Made by a program: the position numbers and the translations under genes. Source: Luteimonas aestuarii (GTDB taxonomy: Bacteria > Pseudomonadota > Gammaproteobacteria > Xanthomonadales > Xanthomonadaceae). From it: a DNA stretch of 64,000 bases. The notes under the pieces were generated by a model, which did no database searches, had not been told where the DNA came from, and saw only the letters and a program-made list of their open reading frames with translations. The first letter of the stretch is position 1, and each line of letters starts with the position of its first letter. Shown in pieces: positions 38,245 through 50,615 of the stretch. The stretch lies in contig NZ_SMTF01000012.1 in NCBI RefSeq assembly GCF_004357985.1, forward strand, positions 1 to 64,000, in the 5' to 3' direction.

Positions 38245-39129
38245 ATGCCGTCGCCGTCGTTCGCCTTCATCGATGGCGCGTTGGATCGCGCCGAGCATGT
38301 CCGCAGCGATTCCGCCCGGCTGGCGACGCTGTGGCCGGATGCGCGCGTGCTGCTGCTCGATGCCGACGGCCGCGCGCAGGCCGACGATGCGGGCGCATTG
38401 CGCGCCAGTACCGGTGCACGGCATCCGGACCGTAGCGCCGATGCGGTGCTGCTGGGACTCGATGGCGGACAGGCCTGGTTCGCGTTGCCGCTGCTCGCGG
38501 ATGAGTCTGGCGACAGCGACCAGCGCGTCGACCTGCGCACCGCCGCGGCCACCTGGCCGGTGCGCGACGCCACTGCCTTCGCACAGGCGCGCGCCGTGCT
38601 GCACTGGCGCGCCCGGCACCGTTACTGCGGTGCCTGCGGTGGTGCCCTGCGTTACGACCGTGCCGGCTGGCTGGGCCGCTGCACGCAATGCCACCTCGAG
38701 CATTACCCGCGTACCGATCCGGCGGTGATCGTGGCGGTGACCGATGGCGAGCGACTGCTGCTCGGCCGCCAGGCGAACTGGCCGGCGCGACGCTATTCCA
38801 CGCTGGCCGGTTTCGTCGAACCCGGCGAGACCCTGGAGCAGACCGTGGTGCGCGAAGTGTTCGAGGAATCGGCGGTGCGCGTGCGCAGCTGCCGCTACCT
38901 GGCCTCGCAACCGTGGCCGTTCCCGTCGTCGCTGATGCTTGGTTTCGTGGCCGAGGCCGAGACGGACGTGCCGCGCGTCAACGACGTGGAACTCGAGGAC
39001 GCGCGCTGGTTCACGCGCGACGAAGTGGGCGCTGCGTTGCGTGGCGAGACGAAGGACGCGGGCCTGCTGGTCTCGCCGCGCCTGTCGATCTCGCGCTGGC
39101 TCATCGAGACCTGGCACGCATCGTTGTAG
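38245..39129 (+). CDS. nudC: NADH pyrophosphatase / RNA-decapping Nudix hydrolase NudC
   Basis: This enzyme hydrolyses NAD(H) and removes NAD caps from RNA. It has 294 residues. A four-Cys zinc ribbon (CGACGG and CTQCH) lies mid-protein. The Nudix box is GFVEPGETLEQTVVREVFEE, followed by the NudC-specific SQPWPFPSS motif. ATG 38245 is used. It is co-oriented with erpA. Confidence 0.94.
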   Translation: MPSPSFAFIDGALDRAEHVRSDSARLATLWPDARVLLLDADGRAQADDAGALRASTGARHPDRSADAVLLGLDGGQAWFALPLLADESGDSDQRVDLRTAAATWPVRDATAFAQARAVLHWRARHRYCGACGGALRYDRAGWLGRCTQCHLEHYPRTDPAVIVAVTDGERLLLGRQANWPARRYSTLAGFVEPGETLEQTVVREVFEESAVRVRSCRYLASQPWPFPSSLMLGFVAEAETDVPRVNDVELEDARWFTRDEVGAALRGETKDAGLLVSPRLSISRWLIETWHASL

Positions 39130-39220
39130 GCCCGGGCCGCGCCTGCGCCCGCTGCCGTCATCCCGGGGAACGACCGGACCCGGCGCGTTCAACCGCTTCA
39201 AGGCCCTCAATGACGCTGGG

Positions 39221-39238
39221 CCCCGGCGTTCGCCGGGG
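39221..39238. repeat. REP-like palindrome
   Basis: CCCCGGCG-tt-CGCCGGGG is a perfect 8-bp inverted repeat with a 2-base centre, embedded in a 144-base spacer between the converging nudC and acyltransferase genes. Its form matches dispersed palindromes common in these genomes. It may also help end transcription. Confidence 0.5.
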
Positions 39239-39273
39239 TGACGGGAATCGCGATGCGAACGGATCGCGCCCCG

Positions 39274-41190
39274 TCAGGCCACGTCCCCCCGCAACGCCCG
39301 CACCTTCGCTTCCAGCTGCGCCGCGGTCACCGTGGGGTCTTCGATCGGCGCATCCGCCATCACCACGATGTGCGCACGGAACCTGCGCGGCACGCGCATG
39401 CGCCGCAGCCGTGAATCGCGCCGGCTCCACATGCTGCTCCACAGCCCGCGCAGCGCCATCGGCACCACCGGCACCACCTGCCCCCGCGCGGCGGCGCGTT
39501 CGAGGATCGTCTCGACGCCGGACTTGAATGCCGCGATCTCGCCGTCGGACGTCAGCTTGCCCTCGGGGAAGATGCCGACGATCTGGCCGTCGGCCAGCGC
39601 CGCGTCGATGGCGTCGAACGCGCGCTGCATCAGCGCCGCATCCTCCTTCGGACTGGCGATCGGGATCGCCTTCGCGGTGCGGAAGATCCAGCGCATCAAC
39701 GGGATCTCGAAGATGCGGTAGTACATGACGAAGCGTACCGGCCGCGGGATGGTCGCCGACAGCACCAGCGCGTCCATGTAGCTGACATGGTTGCAGACCA
39801 CCAGCGCCGCGCCCTCGTCCGGCACGTGTTTCTCGATGCCGTGCAGCTCCAGCCGGTACAGCAGGCGCACCATCAGCCAGCTGACGAAGCGCATGAAGAA
39901 TTCGGGCACCACGGTGAAGATCCAGATCGCCACCAGGAGGTTGGCGATCGCCAGCGCCAGGAACACCTGCGGGATGCTCCAGCCCAGCGCCTTCTGCGTG
40001 ACCAACATGGTCGCCGCGGCCAGCACGATGAAGCCGGAGTTCTGGATGTTCAGCCCGGCGATCACCCGCGACAGTTCGTGGCGCGGCGAACGCTCCTGGA
40101 TCAGTGCGAACAGCGGCACCACGAAGAAACCGGCGAACAGGCCGATGCCCAGCAGGTCGACGATCACCCGCGCGCTGCCATCGGCGCGCACGAAACCCAT
40201 CATGCCGTTACCGGTGCCGACCTGCAGGCCGGTGTGCGCGAACGACAGGTCGAGGATGAAGGCGCTCATGCCGATCGCACCCAGCGGCACCAGGCCGATC
40301 TCCACCGTGCGCCCGGACAGCTTCTCGCACAGCAGCGAACCCACGCCCACGCCGACCGAGAACAGCGCCAGCGCGAAGATGTACAGCGTCTCGTCGCCGC
40401 CCAGGTGCACGCGCGCATACGCCGGCAACTGCGAGGTCAGCACGGTGCCGACGAACCAGAACCACGACACGCCCAGCACCGAATTGCGTACCGCCAGTTG
40501 CTTGCGCGCCAGCTTGAGCATGCGCACCGATTCGGGCACCGGATTCCAGTTGATCTGCAGGTCCGGCGCACCGGCCTCGACCCGCGGCACCAGCCGCGCG
40601 ATCAGGTTGCCGGCCACCGCCAGCGCCACCACCGTGCCGCCGGCCACCCACGGCCCCTGGTCGCCGGCCAGCTTGAACAACAGGCCGCCGACGACCATGC
40701 CCAGCAGGATCGACATCGACGTGCCCATTTCCACCAGGCCGTTGCCGCCCGTCAGTTCCTCGGGCTTGAGCACGGACGGCAGGATCGAATACTTCACCGG
40801 CCCGAACAGCGTGGACTGCACGCCCGTGGAAAACAGCGCCAGCAGCAGCAGCGGCAGGTTCTGCAGCGCGAAGCCCAGCGCCGCCACGCCCATGATGCCG
40901 ATCTCCATCGCCGTGGTGATGCGGATCAGGCGCTGTTTCTCCAGCTTCTCCGCGATCTGCCCGGCGAAGCCGGAGAACAGGAAGTAGGGCAGGATGAACA
41001 CCGCCGGCGCCAGTGTCGCGTACAGCGCCAGCTGTTCGTCGCTGGCCTGCAGCCAGAACAGCATGCCGATGATCGCCTGGCGGAAGACGTTGTCGTTGAG
41101 CGCATTGATCGACTGCACCGAGAAATACGGCAGGAAGCGGCGCTGCCGCAGCAGGTCGAACTGGGAGTGGTTGTCGCGGGGGTCTGCCAT
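39274..41190 (-). CDS. MFS transporter fused to PlsC acyltransferase
   Basis: A 638-residue two-domain protein. Residues 1 to about 425 are a 12-helix major-facilitator transporter of the lysophospholipid-transporter (LplT) type. Residues about 435-638 are a 1-acylglycerol-3-phosphate acyltransferase domain with NHVSYMD (HX4D) and GIFPEGKL. Together they can flip lysophospholipid inward and re-acylate it. The acyl-ACP synthetase domain found in longer three-part versions is absent. Transcribed alone, converging on nudC. Confidence 0.92.
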   Translation of the reverse strand: MADPRDNHSQFDLLRQRRFLPYFSVQSINALNDNVFRQAIIGMLFWLQASDEQLALYATLAPAVFILPYFLFSGFAGQIAEKLEKQRLIRITTAMEIGIMGVAALGFALQNLPLLLLALFSTGVQSTLFGPVKYSILPSVLKPEELTGGNGLVEMGTSMSILLGMVVGGLLFKLAGDQGPWVAGGTVVALAVAGNLIARLVPRVEAGAPDLQINWNPVPESVRMLKLARKQLAVRNSVLGVSWFWFVGTVLTSQLPAYARVHLGGDETLYIFALALFSVGVGVGSLLCEKLSGRTVEIGLVPLGAIGMSAFILDLSFAHTGLQVGTGNGMMGFVRADGSARVIVDLLGIGLFAGFFVVPLFALIQERSPRHELSRVIAGLNIQNSGFIVLAAATMLVTQKALGWSIPQVFLALAIANLLVAIWIFTVVPEFFMRFVSWLMVRLLYRLELHGIEKHVPDEGAALVVCNHVSYMDALVLSATIPRPVRFVMYYRIFEIPLMRWIFRTAKAIPIASPKEDAALMQRAFDAIDAALADGQIVGIFPEGKLTSDGEIAAFKSGVETILERAAARGQVVPVVPMALRGLWSSMWSRRDSRLRRMRVPRRFRAHIVVMADAPIEDPTVTAAQLEAKVRALRGDVA

Positions 41191-41409
41191 GTGGCCTCCG
41201 TGGCTCGCGGCGAGTGTAGCGGGGCGATGCGGCGGTCGATACGCCGCCGGCGAGGTGGCGTCGCGTTGTACCGGAGGGAGCGTGGCGCGTCACCTCGTGC
41301 GCCCATCCCCGAGCCGGGCCACGCCGCCGACGTGCCCGGGGACAGTGCGTTCTACGCCGCGCGCAACCACGCGACATGCCCGGGTGTAGATTCGCAACGA
41401 CAGATCGCA

Positions 41410-42285
41410 ATGCGAGACAGCCCGGTGGCCACACCCATGATGCCCGCCGCCTTCCTCGGCCACGGCAGCCCGATGAACGCACTGGAACGCAACCGGTTCA
41501 CCGAGGCGTGGCGGCGCTTCGGGGCGTCGGTGCCGAGACCGCGCGCGATCCTGGTGGTGTCGGCGCACTGGTATGTCAACGCGCTGGCGGTCACCGCGAT
41601 GCCGCGGCCCCGGACCATCCACGACTTCTACGGCTTCCCGCAGGCGCTGTTCGACGTGCAATACCCGGCGCCGGGCCTCCCCGACCTGCATGGCGAGATC
41701 GCGGAGCTTGTGAAGCCCGATCGCGCCGGCGCCGACATCGACAGCTGGGGGCTGGACCACGGCACCTGGTCGGTGCTGGTGCACGCCTTTCCGCAGGCCG
41801 ACATCCCGGTGGTGCAATTGTCGATCGATGCGCGCAAGCCCTTCGCCTGGCACCTCGCGCTCGGTGCCAGACTGGCCGAACTGCGCCGTCGCGGAATCTT
41901 GGTGGTCGGCAGTGGCAACGTGGTGCACAACCTGCGCGCGATCGATTGGCAGCAGCCGGATGGCGCCTTCGACTGGTCGCGCCGTTTCGACGCGGCCGTG
42001 CGGGACCTGATGCGGTGGCGTCCGCATGATGTGCCGTCACTGGTGTCGCATCCGGACTTCCGCAGCGCCGTTCCGACGGACGAACACTTCCTCCCGCTGC
42101 TGTACCTCGCGGGCATGGCCGCGGCGGACGACGTGCAGGCGGATGTACTGGTCGATGGCTATGCCTACGGCTCGCTGTCCATGGCCGCGTACGCGGTGGA
42201 CGCGCAATGCCCGCAGGCCGCCGGCATCGGCACGGGTGCCGCGCCGCTGGACACGGCCCTGCCGCCCGAGGACGCGAACGTCTGA
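41410..42285 (+). CDS. DODA/LigB-type extradiol dioxygenase
   Basis: A 291-residue protein of the class III extradiol dioxygenase family (4,5-DOPA dioxygenase/YgiD). Metal ligands are His in FLGHGSPMNAL, His in VVSAHWYVNA, and His in SGNVVHNLRAI. DHGTWSVLVHAFP supplies the catalytic His. ATG 41410 is used and ATG 41437 is also possible. The frame is open far upstream, but that part is antisense to the MFS gene and not coding. The physiological substrate is unknown. Confidence 0.9.
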   Translation: MRDSPVATPMMPAAFLGHGSPMNALERNRFTEAWRRFGASVPRPRAILVVSAHWYVNALAVTAMPRPRTIHDFYGFPQALFDVQYPAPGLPDLHGEIAELVKPDRAGADIDSWGLDHGTWSVLVHAFPQADIPVVQLSIDARKPFAWHLALGARLAELRRRGILVVGSGNVVHNLRAIDWQQPDGAFDWSRRFDAAVRDLMRWRPHDVPSLVSHPDFRSAVPTDEHFLPLLYLAGMAAADDVQADVLVDGYAYGSLSMAAYAVDAQCPQAAGIGTGAAPLDTALPPEDANV

Positions 42286-42407
42286 CGGGCACTGTCGGTC
42301 GGTCCATTCAAGCATCGTCCTGCCGGCGACTGCGAAGCGTTGGGTCGAATGCGCCGACCACCACGAACCGGGGTGCGGCGATGGCGGGAGCCCGCGCCGT
42401 AGTGGCC

Positions 42408-43694
42408 TCAGCCTGGCTCGCGGTCGATCGCCCGCCAGCCGATGTCGTGGCGGTGGAACTCGCCCGGCCAGCTGATGCCCGCGACTTCGGCGTAGGCCTT
42501 GCGCTGGGCGTCGGCGACGGTGTCGCCGATGGCGCATACGCACAGTACGCGGCCACCCGCGGTCACCACGTGGTCGCCCTCGATGCGCGTGCCGGCGTGG
42601 AACACCTTCGTGTCCTCTACGGGCGGAGCGTCCCAGGCATTGATGGTGTCGCCGATCCGCGCGGCGCCGGGATAGCCTTCCGCCGCCATCACCACGCCCA
42701 GCGACGGACGCGGGTCCCACTGTGCGTCGATCGTGTCGAGTCGGCCGTCGATCGCGGCTTCCACCAGGTCCAGCAGGTCCGATTGCAGGCGCAGCATGAT
42801 CGGCTGCGTCTCCGGATCGCCGAAGCGCACGTTGAACTCGATCACCCTTGGCGCGCCGGACGCATCGATCATCAGGCCCGCGTACAGGAAACCGGTGAAC
42901 GGCGTGCCGTCGGCCGCCATGCCGGCGACGGTGGGTTCGACGACCTCGCGCATCACCCGCGCATGCACCTCGGGCGTGACCACCGGTGCCGGCGAATACG
43001 CGCCCATGCCACCGGTGTTGGGGCCGGTGTCGCCATCGCCGACGCGCTTGTGGTCCTGGCTGGTGGCCATCGGCAGCGCGGTGCGGCCGTCGACCATCGA
43101 AATGAAACTCGCTTCCTCGCCGTCGAGGAACTCCTCGATCACCACGCGCGCGCCGGCTTCACCAAACGCGTTGCCGGCAAGCATGTCGCGCACGGCCGAT
43201 TCCGCATCGGCCAGGGTCATCGCCACGATCACGCCCTTGCCCGCGGCCAGGCCATCGGCCTTGACCACGATCGGCGCGCCCTTGTCGCGGAGGTAGGCCA
43301 GTGCGGGCTCGACTTCGGTGAACACGCCGTAGTACGCCGTGGGAATCCCGTGGCGTGCGAGGAAATCCTTGGCGAAGGCCTTGCTGCCTTCCAGCCGCGC
43401 GGCGGCCGCCGTGGGTCCGAAGATGCGCAGCCCGGCGGCGCGGAAACGGTCCACCACGCCCGCGACCAACGGCACTTCCGGGCCCACGACGGTCAACGCG
43501 ATGTCTTCGTCGCGCGCCAGCCGCAGCAGGCCGTCGAGGTCATGCGCATGGACAGGTGCGTTGCGGCACTTCGGCTCGCGCGCAGTGCCGGCGTTGCCGG
43601 GCGCCACGATCACCTCCCCGACGCGCGGTGATTGCGCCAGCTTCCACGCCAGCGCGTGTTCGCGTCCGCCGGAACCGATGACGAGCAGCTTCAT
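42408..43694 (-). CDS. purD: Phosphoribosylamine-glycine ligase
   Basis: The ATP-grasp enzyme for the second step of purine synthesis, 428 residues. It starts [18 protein letters not shown]-grasp motifs include VVKADGLAAGKGVIVA, and NTGGMGAYSPAPVV and EFNVRFGDPETQ follow. It is the last gene of a leftward cluster and overlaps the antiporter stop by 4 bases (ATGA), so its translation is tied to a gene outside the purine pathway. Confidence 0.96.
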   Translation of the reverse strand: MKLLVIGSGGREHALAWKLAQSPRVGEVIVAPGNAGTAREPKCRNAPVHAHDLDGLLRLARDEDIALTVVGPEVPLVAGVVDRFRAAGLRIFGPTAAAARLEGSKAFAKDFLARHGIPTAYYGVFTEVEPALAYLRDKGAPIVVKADGLAAGKGVIVAMTLADAESAVRDMLAGNAFGEAGARVVIEEFLDGEEASFISMVDGRTALPMATSQDHKRVGDGDTGPNTGGMGAYSPAPVVTPEVHARVMREVVEPTVAGMAADGTPFTGFLYAGLMIDASGAPRVIEFNVRFGDPETQPIMLRLQSDLLDLVEAAIDGRLDTIDAQWDPRPSLGVVMAAEGYPGAARIGDTINAWDAPPVEDTKVFHAGTRIEGDHVVTAGGRVLCVCAIGDTVADAQRKAYAEVAGISWPGEFHRHDIGWRAIDREPG

Positions 43695-44794
43695 GTCGGA
43701 GTGTCCTTGCGTGCCTGTCGGGTGCGGCGCGCCTTGAGGCTGTCCAGCGTCACCGCGGCGATGGTGAGGACGGTCATCGGAATCACCACGTACACCATGC
43801 CGAACCGGAAATCGGCCAGCGCGGCGTGGCTGGAAGCCGCCATCAACAGGTAGGCAGTGTACGCAACGTAGTAACCGACGAACACCGCGCCTTCCCAGCG
43901 CGAGATGCAGTGGCCGGTGAAGAAGATCGGGAGGCAGGCGACGGCGACTGCGGTCATCACCGGCAGGTCGAAGCGCAATGCCACCGGATGCACGGGCACG
44001 CCTTCGCTCGCGATCAGCGCGGTGCCGCCCAGCACCAGCAGCAGGTTGAAGATGTTGCTGCCGACGATGTTGCCGACCGCCAGGTCGCGTTCGCCGCGGA
44101 TGGCGGCGAGGATGGACGTGGCGATCTCGGGCAGCGACGTGCCCACCGCTACCACCGTGAGCCCGATGATCAACTCGCTCAGGCCCAGCGCGGTCGCCAT
44201 GCCGGTCGCGGCCTGCACCAGCAGGCGCGCGCCGCCCACCAGCAGCGCCAGGCCCACGGCCATCAGCAGGACCTGCCGCACCACGCCGGCCTTCTTGGCC
44301 GCCACGCCATTGCCGTCCCGCACCTCGGGACGTTCAGGCACCTGCTCGGGCGTGCGCAGCGCCAACCGGATCAGGAACACCGTGTAGGCCACGGCCCCCG
44401 CCAGCAGCACGCCACCCTCCCAGCGTGCGATGTGTCCGTCGAGTGCCATCACGAAGCACAGCACCGAGGCACCGATCATGATCGGCACGTCCAGCCACAC
44501 CAGCTGGCGTTGCACCACCAGGGGCGTGATCAGCGCGACCACGCCCAGCACCAGCAGCACGTTGGCGATGTTGCTGCCGACGATGTTGCCCAGCGCCAGG
44601 TCCGGCGACCCGGACAGCGCGCCGTCGATGCTGATCGCCAGCTCCGGCGCGCTGGTGCCGATGGACACCACGGTCAGGCCGACGATGATGGGCGCCAGGC
44701 CCAGCGCCAGCGCAAGTCGCGACGCGCCGCGTACCAGTGCCTCGGCACCGACCAGCAGCAGGACGAGGCCCGCCGCGAACAGCAGTGCGAGCAT
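43691..44794 (-). CDS. Calcium/sodium antiporter (CaCA family)
   Basis: A 367-residue YrbG-type exchanger with about 10-11 membrane helices in two inverted halves. Each half has the alpha-repeat signature: [19 protein letters not shown] with [17 protein letters not shown], and [18 protein letters not shown] with [18 protein letters not shown] cytoplasmic linker lies at about 135-165. It touches the lipoprotein gene upstream (TGATG) and overlaps purD downstream. Confidence 0.93.
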   Translation of the reverse strand: MLALLFAAGLVLLLVGAEALVRGASRLALALGLAPIIVGLTVVSIGTSAPELAISIDGALSGSPDLALGNIVGSNIANVLLVLGVVALITPLVVQRQLVWLDVPIMIGASVLCFVMALDGHIARWEGGVLLAGAVAYTVFLIRLALRTPEQVPERPEVRDGNGVAAKKAGVVRQVLLMAVGLALLVGGARLLVQAATGMATALGLSELIIGLTVVAVGTSLPEIATSILAAIRGERDLAVGNIVGSNIFNLLLVLGGTALIASEGVPVHPVALRFDLPVMTAVAVACLPIFFTGHCISRWEGAVFVGYYVAYTAYLLMAASSHAALADFRFGMVYVVIPMTVLTIAAVTLDSLKARRTRQARKDTPT

Positions 44795-45204
44795 CACGGT
44801 GGTGTCGCCCCGCACGCGCTTGCCGGCATTTCGACTTCGAAGAACACGTTGTCCTCGCGGTCGAGAAAGCGGCGCGCCAGCCGCACGTCGCTGTCGAGCA
44901 GTCTTTCCAGCGCGGGATGCGCGCACAGCAGGCGCAAGTCGTCCTGTTCGTCCTGCCGCAGTTCCTCGAAGCGGGGGTGTTCACGCGTCTTGATGGCGTT
45001 GCCGCCGGGGCTGCGGATCACCTGCACCAGGGCATCTCCTTCGATCGACACCGATTCGATGACAAGGTCCTCGACATGCGCCGCGGGCAGCGTGGCCGCC
45101 ATTGCGTCGCGCGCCTGCTGCAGCGCTCGCGCATCGTCGCCGCCGCATGCCGCCAGCAGGCTGCACAACATTCCCGCGAGGAAGCAACCGGATCGCATCG
45201 TCAT
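44794..45204 (-). CDS. Small lipoprotein between purH and antiporter gene
   Basis: A 136-residue lipoprotein (from ATG 45204; ATG 45198 also possible) with lipobox LLAAC at about residues 16-20. A soluble helical domain ([20 protein letters not shown]) follows. It sits 26 bases after purH and its stop shares one base with the antiporter start. I recognise no family; it may be a periplasmic partner of the antiporter. Confidence 0.75.
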   Translation of the reverse strand: MTMRSGCFLAGMLCSLLAACGGDDARALQQARDAMAATLPAAHVEDLVIESVSIEGDALVQVIRSPGGNAIKTREHPRFEELRQDEQDDLRLLCAHPALERLLDSDVRLARRFLDREDNVFFEVEMPASACGATPP

Positions 45205-45230
45205 CTCCGTGCGCGCAGGGCGTGGATGGG

Positions 45231-46814
<1,584 letters not shown>

Positions 46815-46918
46815 CGTGGTTGGGCGGGCGTGGAGGGGGCGCCATTGTAATCCGCAGCGCTGATGCGGCGGCGGCGCGACGCGCGGCTTCTGCGGCGAGC
46901 CCGTCGACCCCGGCGACG

Positions 46919-47224
46919 TTACGCGTCCAGCCCGTACTCGCGCAGCTTCTTGCGCAACGTGCTGCGATGGATGCCCAACAGCGTCGCGGCTCGGCTCTGG
47001 TTGCCGTCGCAGTGCTCCAGCACTTCGACGAACAGCGGGATCTCGAGTTCGCGCAGCGCGATTTCGTACAGGTTGTCCGCTGCATGGCCATTCAGGTCGC
47101 CGAGGTAGCGTCGGACGGAATTGGCGACATGCTCGCGCAGCGGCGCGCGTGGCTGCGCGCGTTGCGTGGCGTCGGTACGTTCGGGGGTGTTCAAGGATGC
47201 ATCCGGATCGCGTTGGGACAGCAT
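46919..47224 (-). CDS. fis: Fis-family nucleoid DNA-binding protein
   Basis: A 101-residue Fis protein. A variable N-terminus precedes the C-terminal helix-turn-helix, with [41 protein letters not shown] as its core (read as motif positions 60-101). ATG 47224 is preferred; a TTG 18 bases earlier is possible. It lies between a DUF3426 gene and purH. Fis activates rRNA and metabolic promoters during rapid growth. Confidence 0.93.
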   Translation of the reverse strand: MLSQRDPDASLNTPERTDATQRAQPRAPLREHVANSVRRYLGDLNGHAADNLYEIALRELEIPLFVEVLEHCDGNQSRAATLLGIHRSTLRKKLREYGLDA

Positions 47225-47310
47225 CGCCGCGCTGCGCTGCAAAGGCGGCCGCGACGAGGGGGGAGCGAGTCTAGCGCGTCGTCGTGCGTGGCGCCAATGC
47301 AGCGTTGCGA

Positions 47311-48471
47311 TCAGTGGAAATCGAACGAAAACGCGACCACGTTCGCAGCCGGCTCCCGCACGTCCAGGCGGATCATCGCGCTCTGTCCGCTGGACAACGT
47401 GGCTTCCGTGGGCATTTCGCCCAGGTATTCATCGGGCGCGAAATCGCGCATGCCGATGCTGCGGCCCTCCACGTCCGACAGCGTCAGCACCACGCGTGGC
47501 CACGCCTGTGGCCAGCGTGCGTCGTTGCGCAGCGTTGCCGTGGCGCGCAGCACGCCAGGCTGGGTGGGATGCGCGCGCACGTCGCGCGCGACCAGGTGGA
47601 ACGCGGCTGGCTCACGCCAAGGCGGCAGGTTGCAGCCGAGCGCACCGCACAGGGTGGCCAGCAGCGGCCGCCAGCTTGCATCCATGGACAGGCGTGCACG
47701 ATCGGCCAGCAGGATCTGCAGGATCAGCAGCGCGGAAAGCGCGCCGATTGCCGCGGGTGCGACCCAGCGTCGCCGGGGTGTCGCTGGGGCCGACGCATGA
47801 CGCGACGCAGCGAAACTTGGCGCGGAGGCTTTCGACCGCGGGGCGGCCGGATCGGTCTTTGTCGAGGGGTCCTGCGACGCAGCGGGCGGGGTCGGGACGA
47901 GCGCCCCGGACAGGCCTTCGACATTGCCTGACTGGATGTCTTCCGACTGCGTGCCTTGCACGGGTCGGGTCGCCCCACCTTCCGCTGCGTCGACCCGGGT
48001 CACGTCGGCAGTGTCGACCGTCGGCGATACGGTCGACGCATCCGTTGACACGGTCGCTGCGCCGGGCGACAGGCCACTGTCTTCGTCCAGCGGCGCGCCG
48101 ACGAAGCCTGGCGCGTCCTGCGCCGCGTCGTCCCCGTCGTGCAGGTCGTCGCGCCTGGCCAGCGCGGCCACCAGGTCGGCCGCGCGACGCCAGGCGCCGT
48201 CAGGGTCGTCCGAGTGTTCCCGTGCGGCGTTGCCTGCGCCATCCTCCGGCGCTGCTGCTTCGCCATCGTGAAGGGTTTCGATCGGTTCGGCAGTGGGCTG
48301 CGTCGGAGCGGCCTGATCGCCATCCGCGGAAGGCGATGCGGCGTCCGGCACCTGCGCAGGCGCATCCGATTCGCGCAGCGCGCCCTGGCAGCGCGGGCAA
48401 CGTTCCGGCGGCGCATCGGTCGCGGGGTCGGTGGCGACCAGTGCGTTGCAGTGGCGGCAGTTGATGAACAT
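47311..48471 (-). CDS. Zinc-ribbon DUF3426 membrane protein
   Basis: A 386-residue protein. The N-terminal zinc ribbon has Cys pairs in NCRHCNA and ERCPRCQG. A long acidic, low-complexity linker (about 35-225) follows, then one membrane helix (about 230-252) and a periplasmic DUF3426 domain (about 260-386). ATG 48471 is used rather than the TTG at 48483. It lies between prmA and fis, the usual Xanthomonadaceae arrangement. A regulatory or envelope role is assumed but unproven. Confidence 0.88.
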   Translation of the reverse strand: MFINCRHCNALVATDPATDAPPERCPRCQGALRESDAPAQVPDAASPSADGDQAAPTQPTAEPIETLHDGEAAAPEDGAGNAAREHSDDPDGAWRRAADLVAALARRDDLHDGDDAAQDAPGFVGAPLDEDSGLSPGAATVSTDASTVSPTVDTADVTRVDAAEGGATRPVQGTQSEDIQSGNVEGLSGALVPTPPAASQDPSTKTDPAAPRSKASAPSFAASRHASAPATPRRRWVAPAAIGALSALLILQILLADRARLSMDASWRPLLATLCGALGCNLPPWREPAAFHLVARDVRAHPTQPGVLRATATLRNDARWPQAWPRVVLTLSDVEGRSIGMRDFAPDEYLGEMPTEATLSSGQSAMIRLDVREPAANVVAFSFDFH

Positions 48472-48516
48472 GCCGCTATTCAAGCATGCCGGCGCAAGCG
48501 TCAGGCATGCATGCCG

Positions 48517-49434
48517 TCACCTGCGCACGCCGTCGATGCGGACCCAGTCGCCCTGGCGTGCGACGTGAAGCCTGTCGAACCAGGGGCGGAAACGTCGCAG
48601 AAGATCTTCTTCCTGCCCGTCCAGGATGCCCGACAGCGCGATGCGTCCGCCGGGCGCGGTGCGGTCGGCCAGCGTGTCGGCGAGGGCGTCGAGTGCCGAG
48701 GCCAGGATGTTTGCGATGACGACGGGATACGTTCCACGCGGGTCATCCGCGGGCGCGAATACGTCCAGCCGGTCGCCCACGGCATTGCGCCCGGCGTTGT
48801 CGCGCGTGGCCAGAAGGGCTTGCGGATCGTTGTCGATCCCCACCGCCTGCGCCGCGCCCAGCTTCAGCGCCGCCAACGCGAGGATGCCGCTGCCGCAACC
48901 GAAGTCGAGCACGGTCGTGTCCTGCAGCGTGCCCTCGACCGCCAGCGCGTCGAGCCACTGCAGGCACAGCGACGTGGTGGGGTGCGTGCCGGAACCGAAG
49001 GCCAGGCCTGGGTCGAGCCGCACGATGGCGGCCTCATCGCTGCTTGCCTCGGCCGGAAGGTCGCGGTTCCACGGCACGATCCAGGTCCGCTCGCCGAAGC
49101 GCAGCGGCTCATACTGGTCCATCCACACGCGTTCCCAGTCCTGGTCGTCGACCTTGCGGAAGCTGGCGCCCGACCAGTCCAGGCCCGGATCGAAGGCCTC
49201 CAGCGTGGCCAGCAGCAGCAGCGCATCGGCATCGCCCGGGAACAGCGCGGCCAGCACCATCTCCTGCCACAGCGGCGTCTCGCCCACGCCCGGCTCGAAG
49301 ATCGCCTGTTCGTCGGCGTCATCCAGGTGCGCGTCCTGCATCGTCACCGACAGCGCGCCCACGTCTTCCAGTGCCCGTTCGACGCGGGGCTGTTCGGTTT
49401 CGCTGCAGCGGACGGTGAGTTCGAGGAAAGGCAT
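48517..49434 (-). CDS. prmA: Ribosomal protein L11 methyltransferase
   Basis: PrmA methylates several Lys residues of ribosomal protein L11. It has 305 residues. The N-terminal L11-binding domain includes [15 protein letters not shown]. The methyltransferase domain has [31 protein letters not shown] and the NILAS motif. ATG 49434 opens the leftward cluster prmA-DUF3426-fis-purH-lipoprotein-antiporter-purD. Confidence 0.96.
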   Translation of the reverse strand: MPFLELTVRCSETEQPRVERALEDVGALSVTMQDAHLDDADEQAIFEPGVGETPLWQEMVLAALFPGDADALLLLATLEAFDPGLDWSGASFRKVDDQDWERVWMDQYEPLRFGERTWIVPWNRDLPAEASSDEAAIVRLDPGLAFGSGTHPTTSLCLQWLDALAVEGTLQDTTVLDFGCGSGILALAALKLGAAQAVGIDNDPQALLATRDNAGRNAVGDRLDVFAPADDPRGTYPVVIANILASALDALADTLADRTAPGGRIALSGILDGQEEDLLRRFRPWFDRLHVARQGDWVRIDGVRR

Positions 49435-49622
49435 GGCGTCGAAGCGTGTGGGTGAGGCGCGGCGGCTGTACGGAAGTGGATGGCCGTACACGGCAGATCG
49501 CCGGTGGGCGCAATAAGATACCGGTTCTGCATCGAGGTGCGATGCGACGGTTCGCCACCTTCGCCCGTAGTTGCACAGGCTCGCCCGTCGGGGCGGTGCG
49601 TGGCTTTCTCCCACAGGACGGC

Positions 49623-50615
49623 ATGCAAACAGCGCACATCCCCCGCCCGACAGCCTCGCGCGCCATGCGCGCCCTGGTGGTGCGTGGCGTGCTCGTGCTG
49701 TCGGCCTTGGTCGCGTCATCGGCGTTGCTGGGCGGTTGTGCGCAGCCGGACGTGGCACAAACGCATGAGGCGATCCCTGCGCCGGCCGTGCGATCTGCCG
49801 GGTCGAAGGGCGGCGGCGCTGACCCGGCGAGCCGCGCGGCGTCGGCCGTGGCGCGGGACCTGCACGATGCGGCATCCGCGGCGCCGCTGCAGCCGGACCT
49901 GCGCACGGCGTTCAACGCGTCGCGCGACCTCTACCGATACGCGCAGGCACTGGCACCCGCGGTGCACGCCGGAGATGCGGATGCGACGTGGCTGATGGCG
50001 CGCGTGGTCGATACCTGTGCTGTTTACGCCACGGATCCGGCGGCATACGCACGGGATTCGCGATTGCTGCAGGACATGGGCCTGGATGCCGGGGCGGCGC
50101 TGCGTGCTGCGCGCGATCATGTCGCAAGTCGCTGCGGGCGCTTCGTGGCGGGCGATGATTTTTCGTTGGCACGGACGACGCAGCTTCGGCGTGACGCCGC
50201 GCAGGCCGGCAGCCTGGCCGCGGAGGCCGAACTGCTGGCCGCAGGTCAGCCGCTGGAGGCAGGGGAAGACTACGCCCAGGAGCTTCTGGAGCGCGTGCAT
50301 GCGTCATTCGATGGCGAAGCCTACAGCGCGATTGCGCCCGCCGTGGGCGGCCTGTCGACCGCTTCGCTGTTCGGGCAGCGCGACGTGGCGCCGCAGTACA
50401 GGGAGCTGGTCTGGCACCTCGCAGCGTGCCGCCTGGGCATGGACTGCGGCCCCGACAGCCCATTGATGACGTCGTACTGCGTCAACGGCGGCATCTGTTC
50501 GCGCGACCGGGCGCAGGGTTTCGAAGAGTTCGCATATGACGCAGCAGTGCCGCGACAAAGCGCCGACGTGGTGCGGCGTGCGGTCGATGCGCTGGTCGGG
50601 AGAAGAGGAGAGTGA
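49623..50615 (+). CDS. Lipoprotein of unknown function
   Basis: A 330-residue lipoprotein. The start is probably ATG 49623. The lipobox LLGGC lies at about residues 35-39, after a basic, hydrophobic leader. An Ala-rich helical domain follows, and the C-terminal third has six cysteines (for example [25 protein letters not shown]) that suggest disulphides. Its stop overlaps the next gene by one base. No known family is recognised. Confidence 0.75.
   Translation: MQTAHIPRPTASRAMRALVVRGVLVLSALVASSALLGGCAQPDVAQTHEAIPAPAVRSAGSKGGGADPASRAASAVARDLHDAASAAPLQPDLRTAFNASRDLYRYAQALAPAVHAGDADATWLMARVVDTCAVYATDPAAYARDSRLLQDMGLDAGAALRAARDHVASRCGRFVAGDDFSLARTTQLRRDAAQAGSLAAEAELLAAGQPLEAGEDYAQELLERVHASFDGEAYSAIAPAVGGLSTASLFGQRDVAPQYRELVWHLAACRLGMDCGPDSPLMTSYCVNGGICSRDRAQGFEEFAYDAAVPRQSADVVRRAVDALVGRRGE

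Noticed and set aside
39787..41409. Upstream extension of the dioxygenase frame
   Set aside because: This part is antisense to the MFS-acyltransferase gene. The dioxygenase motifs begin only after ATG 41410.
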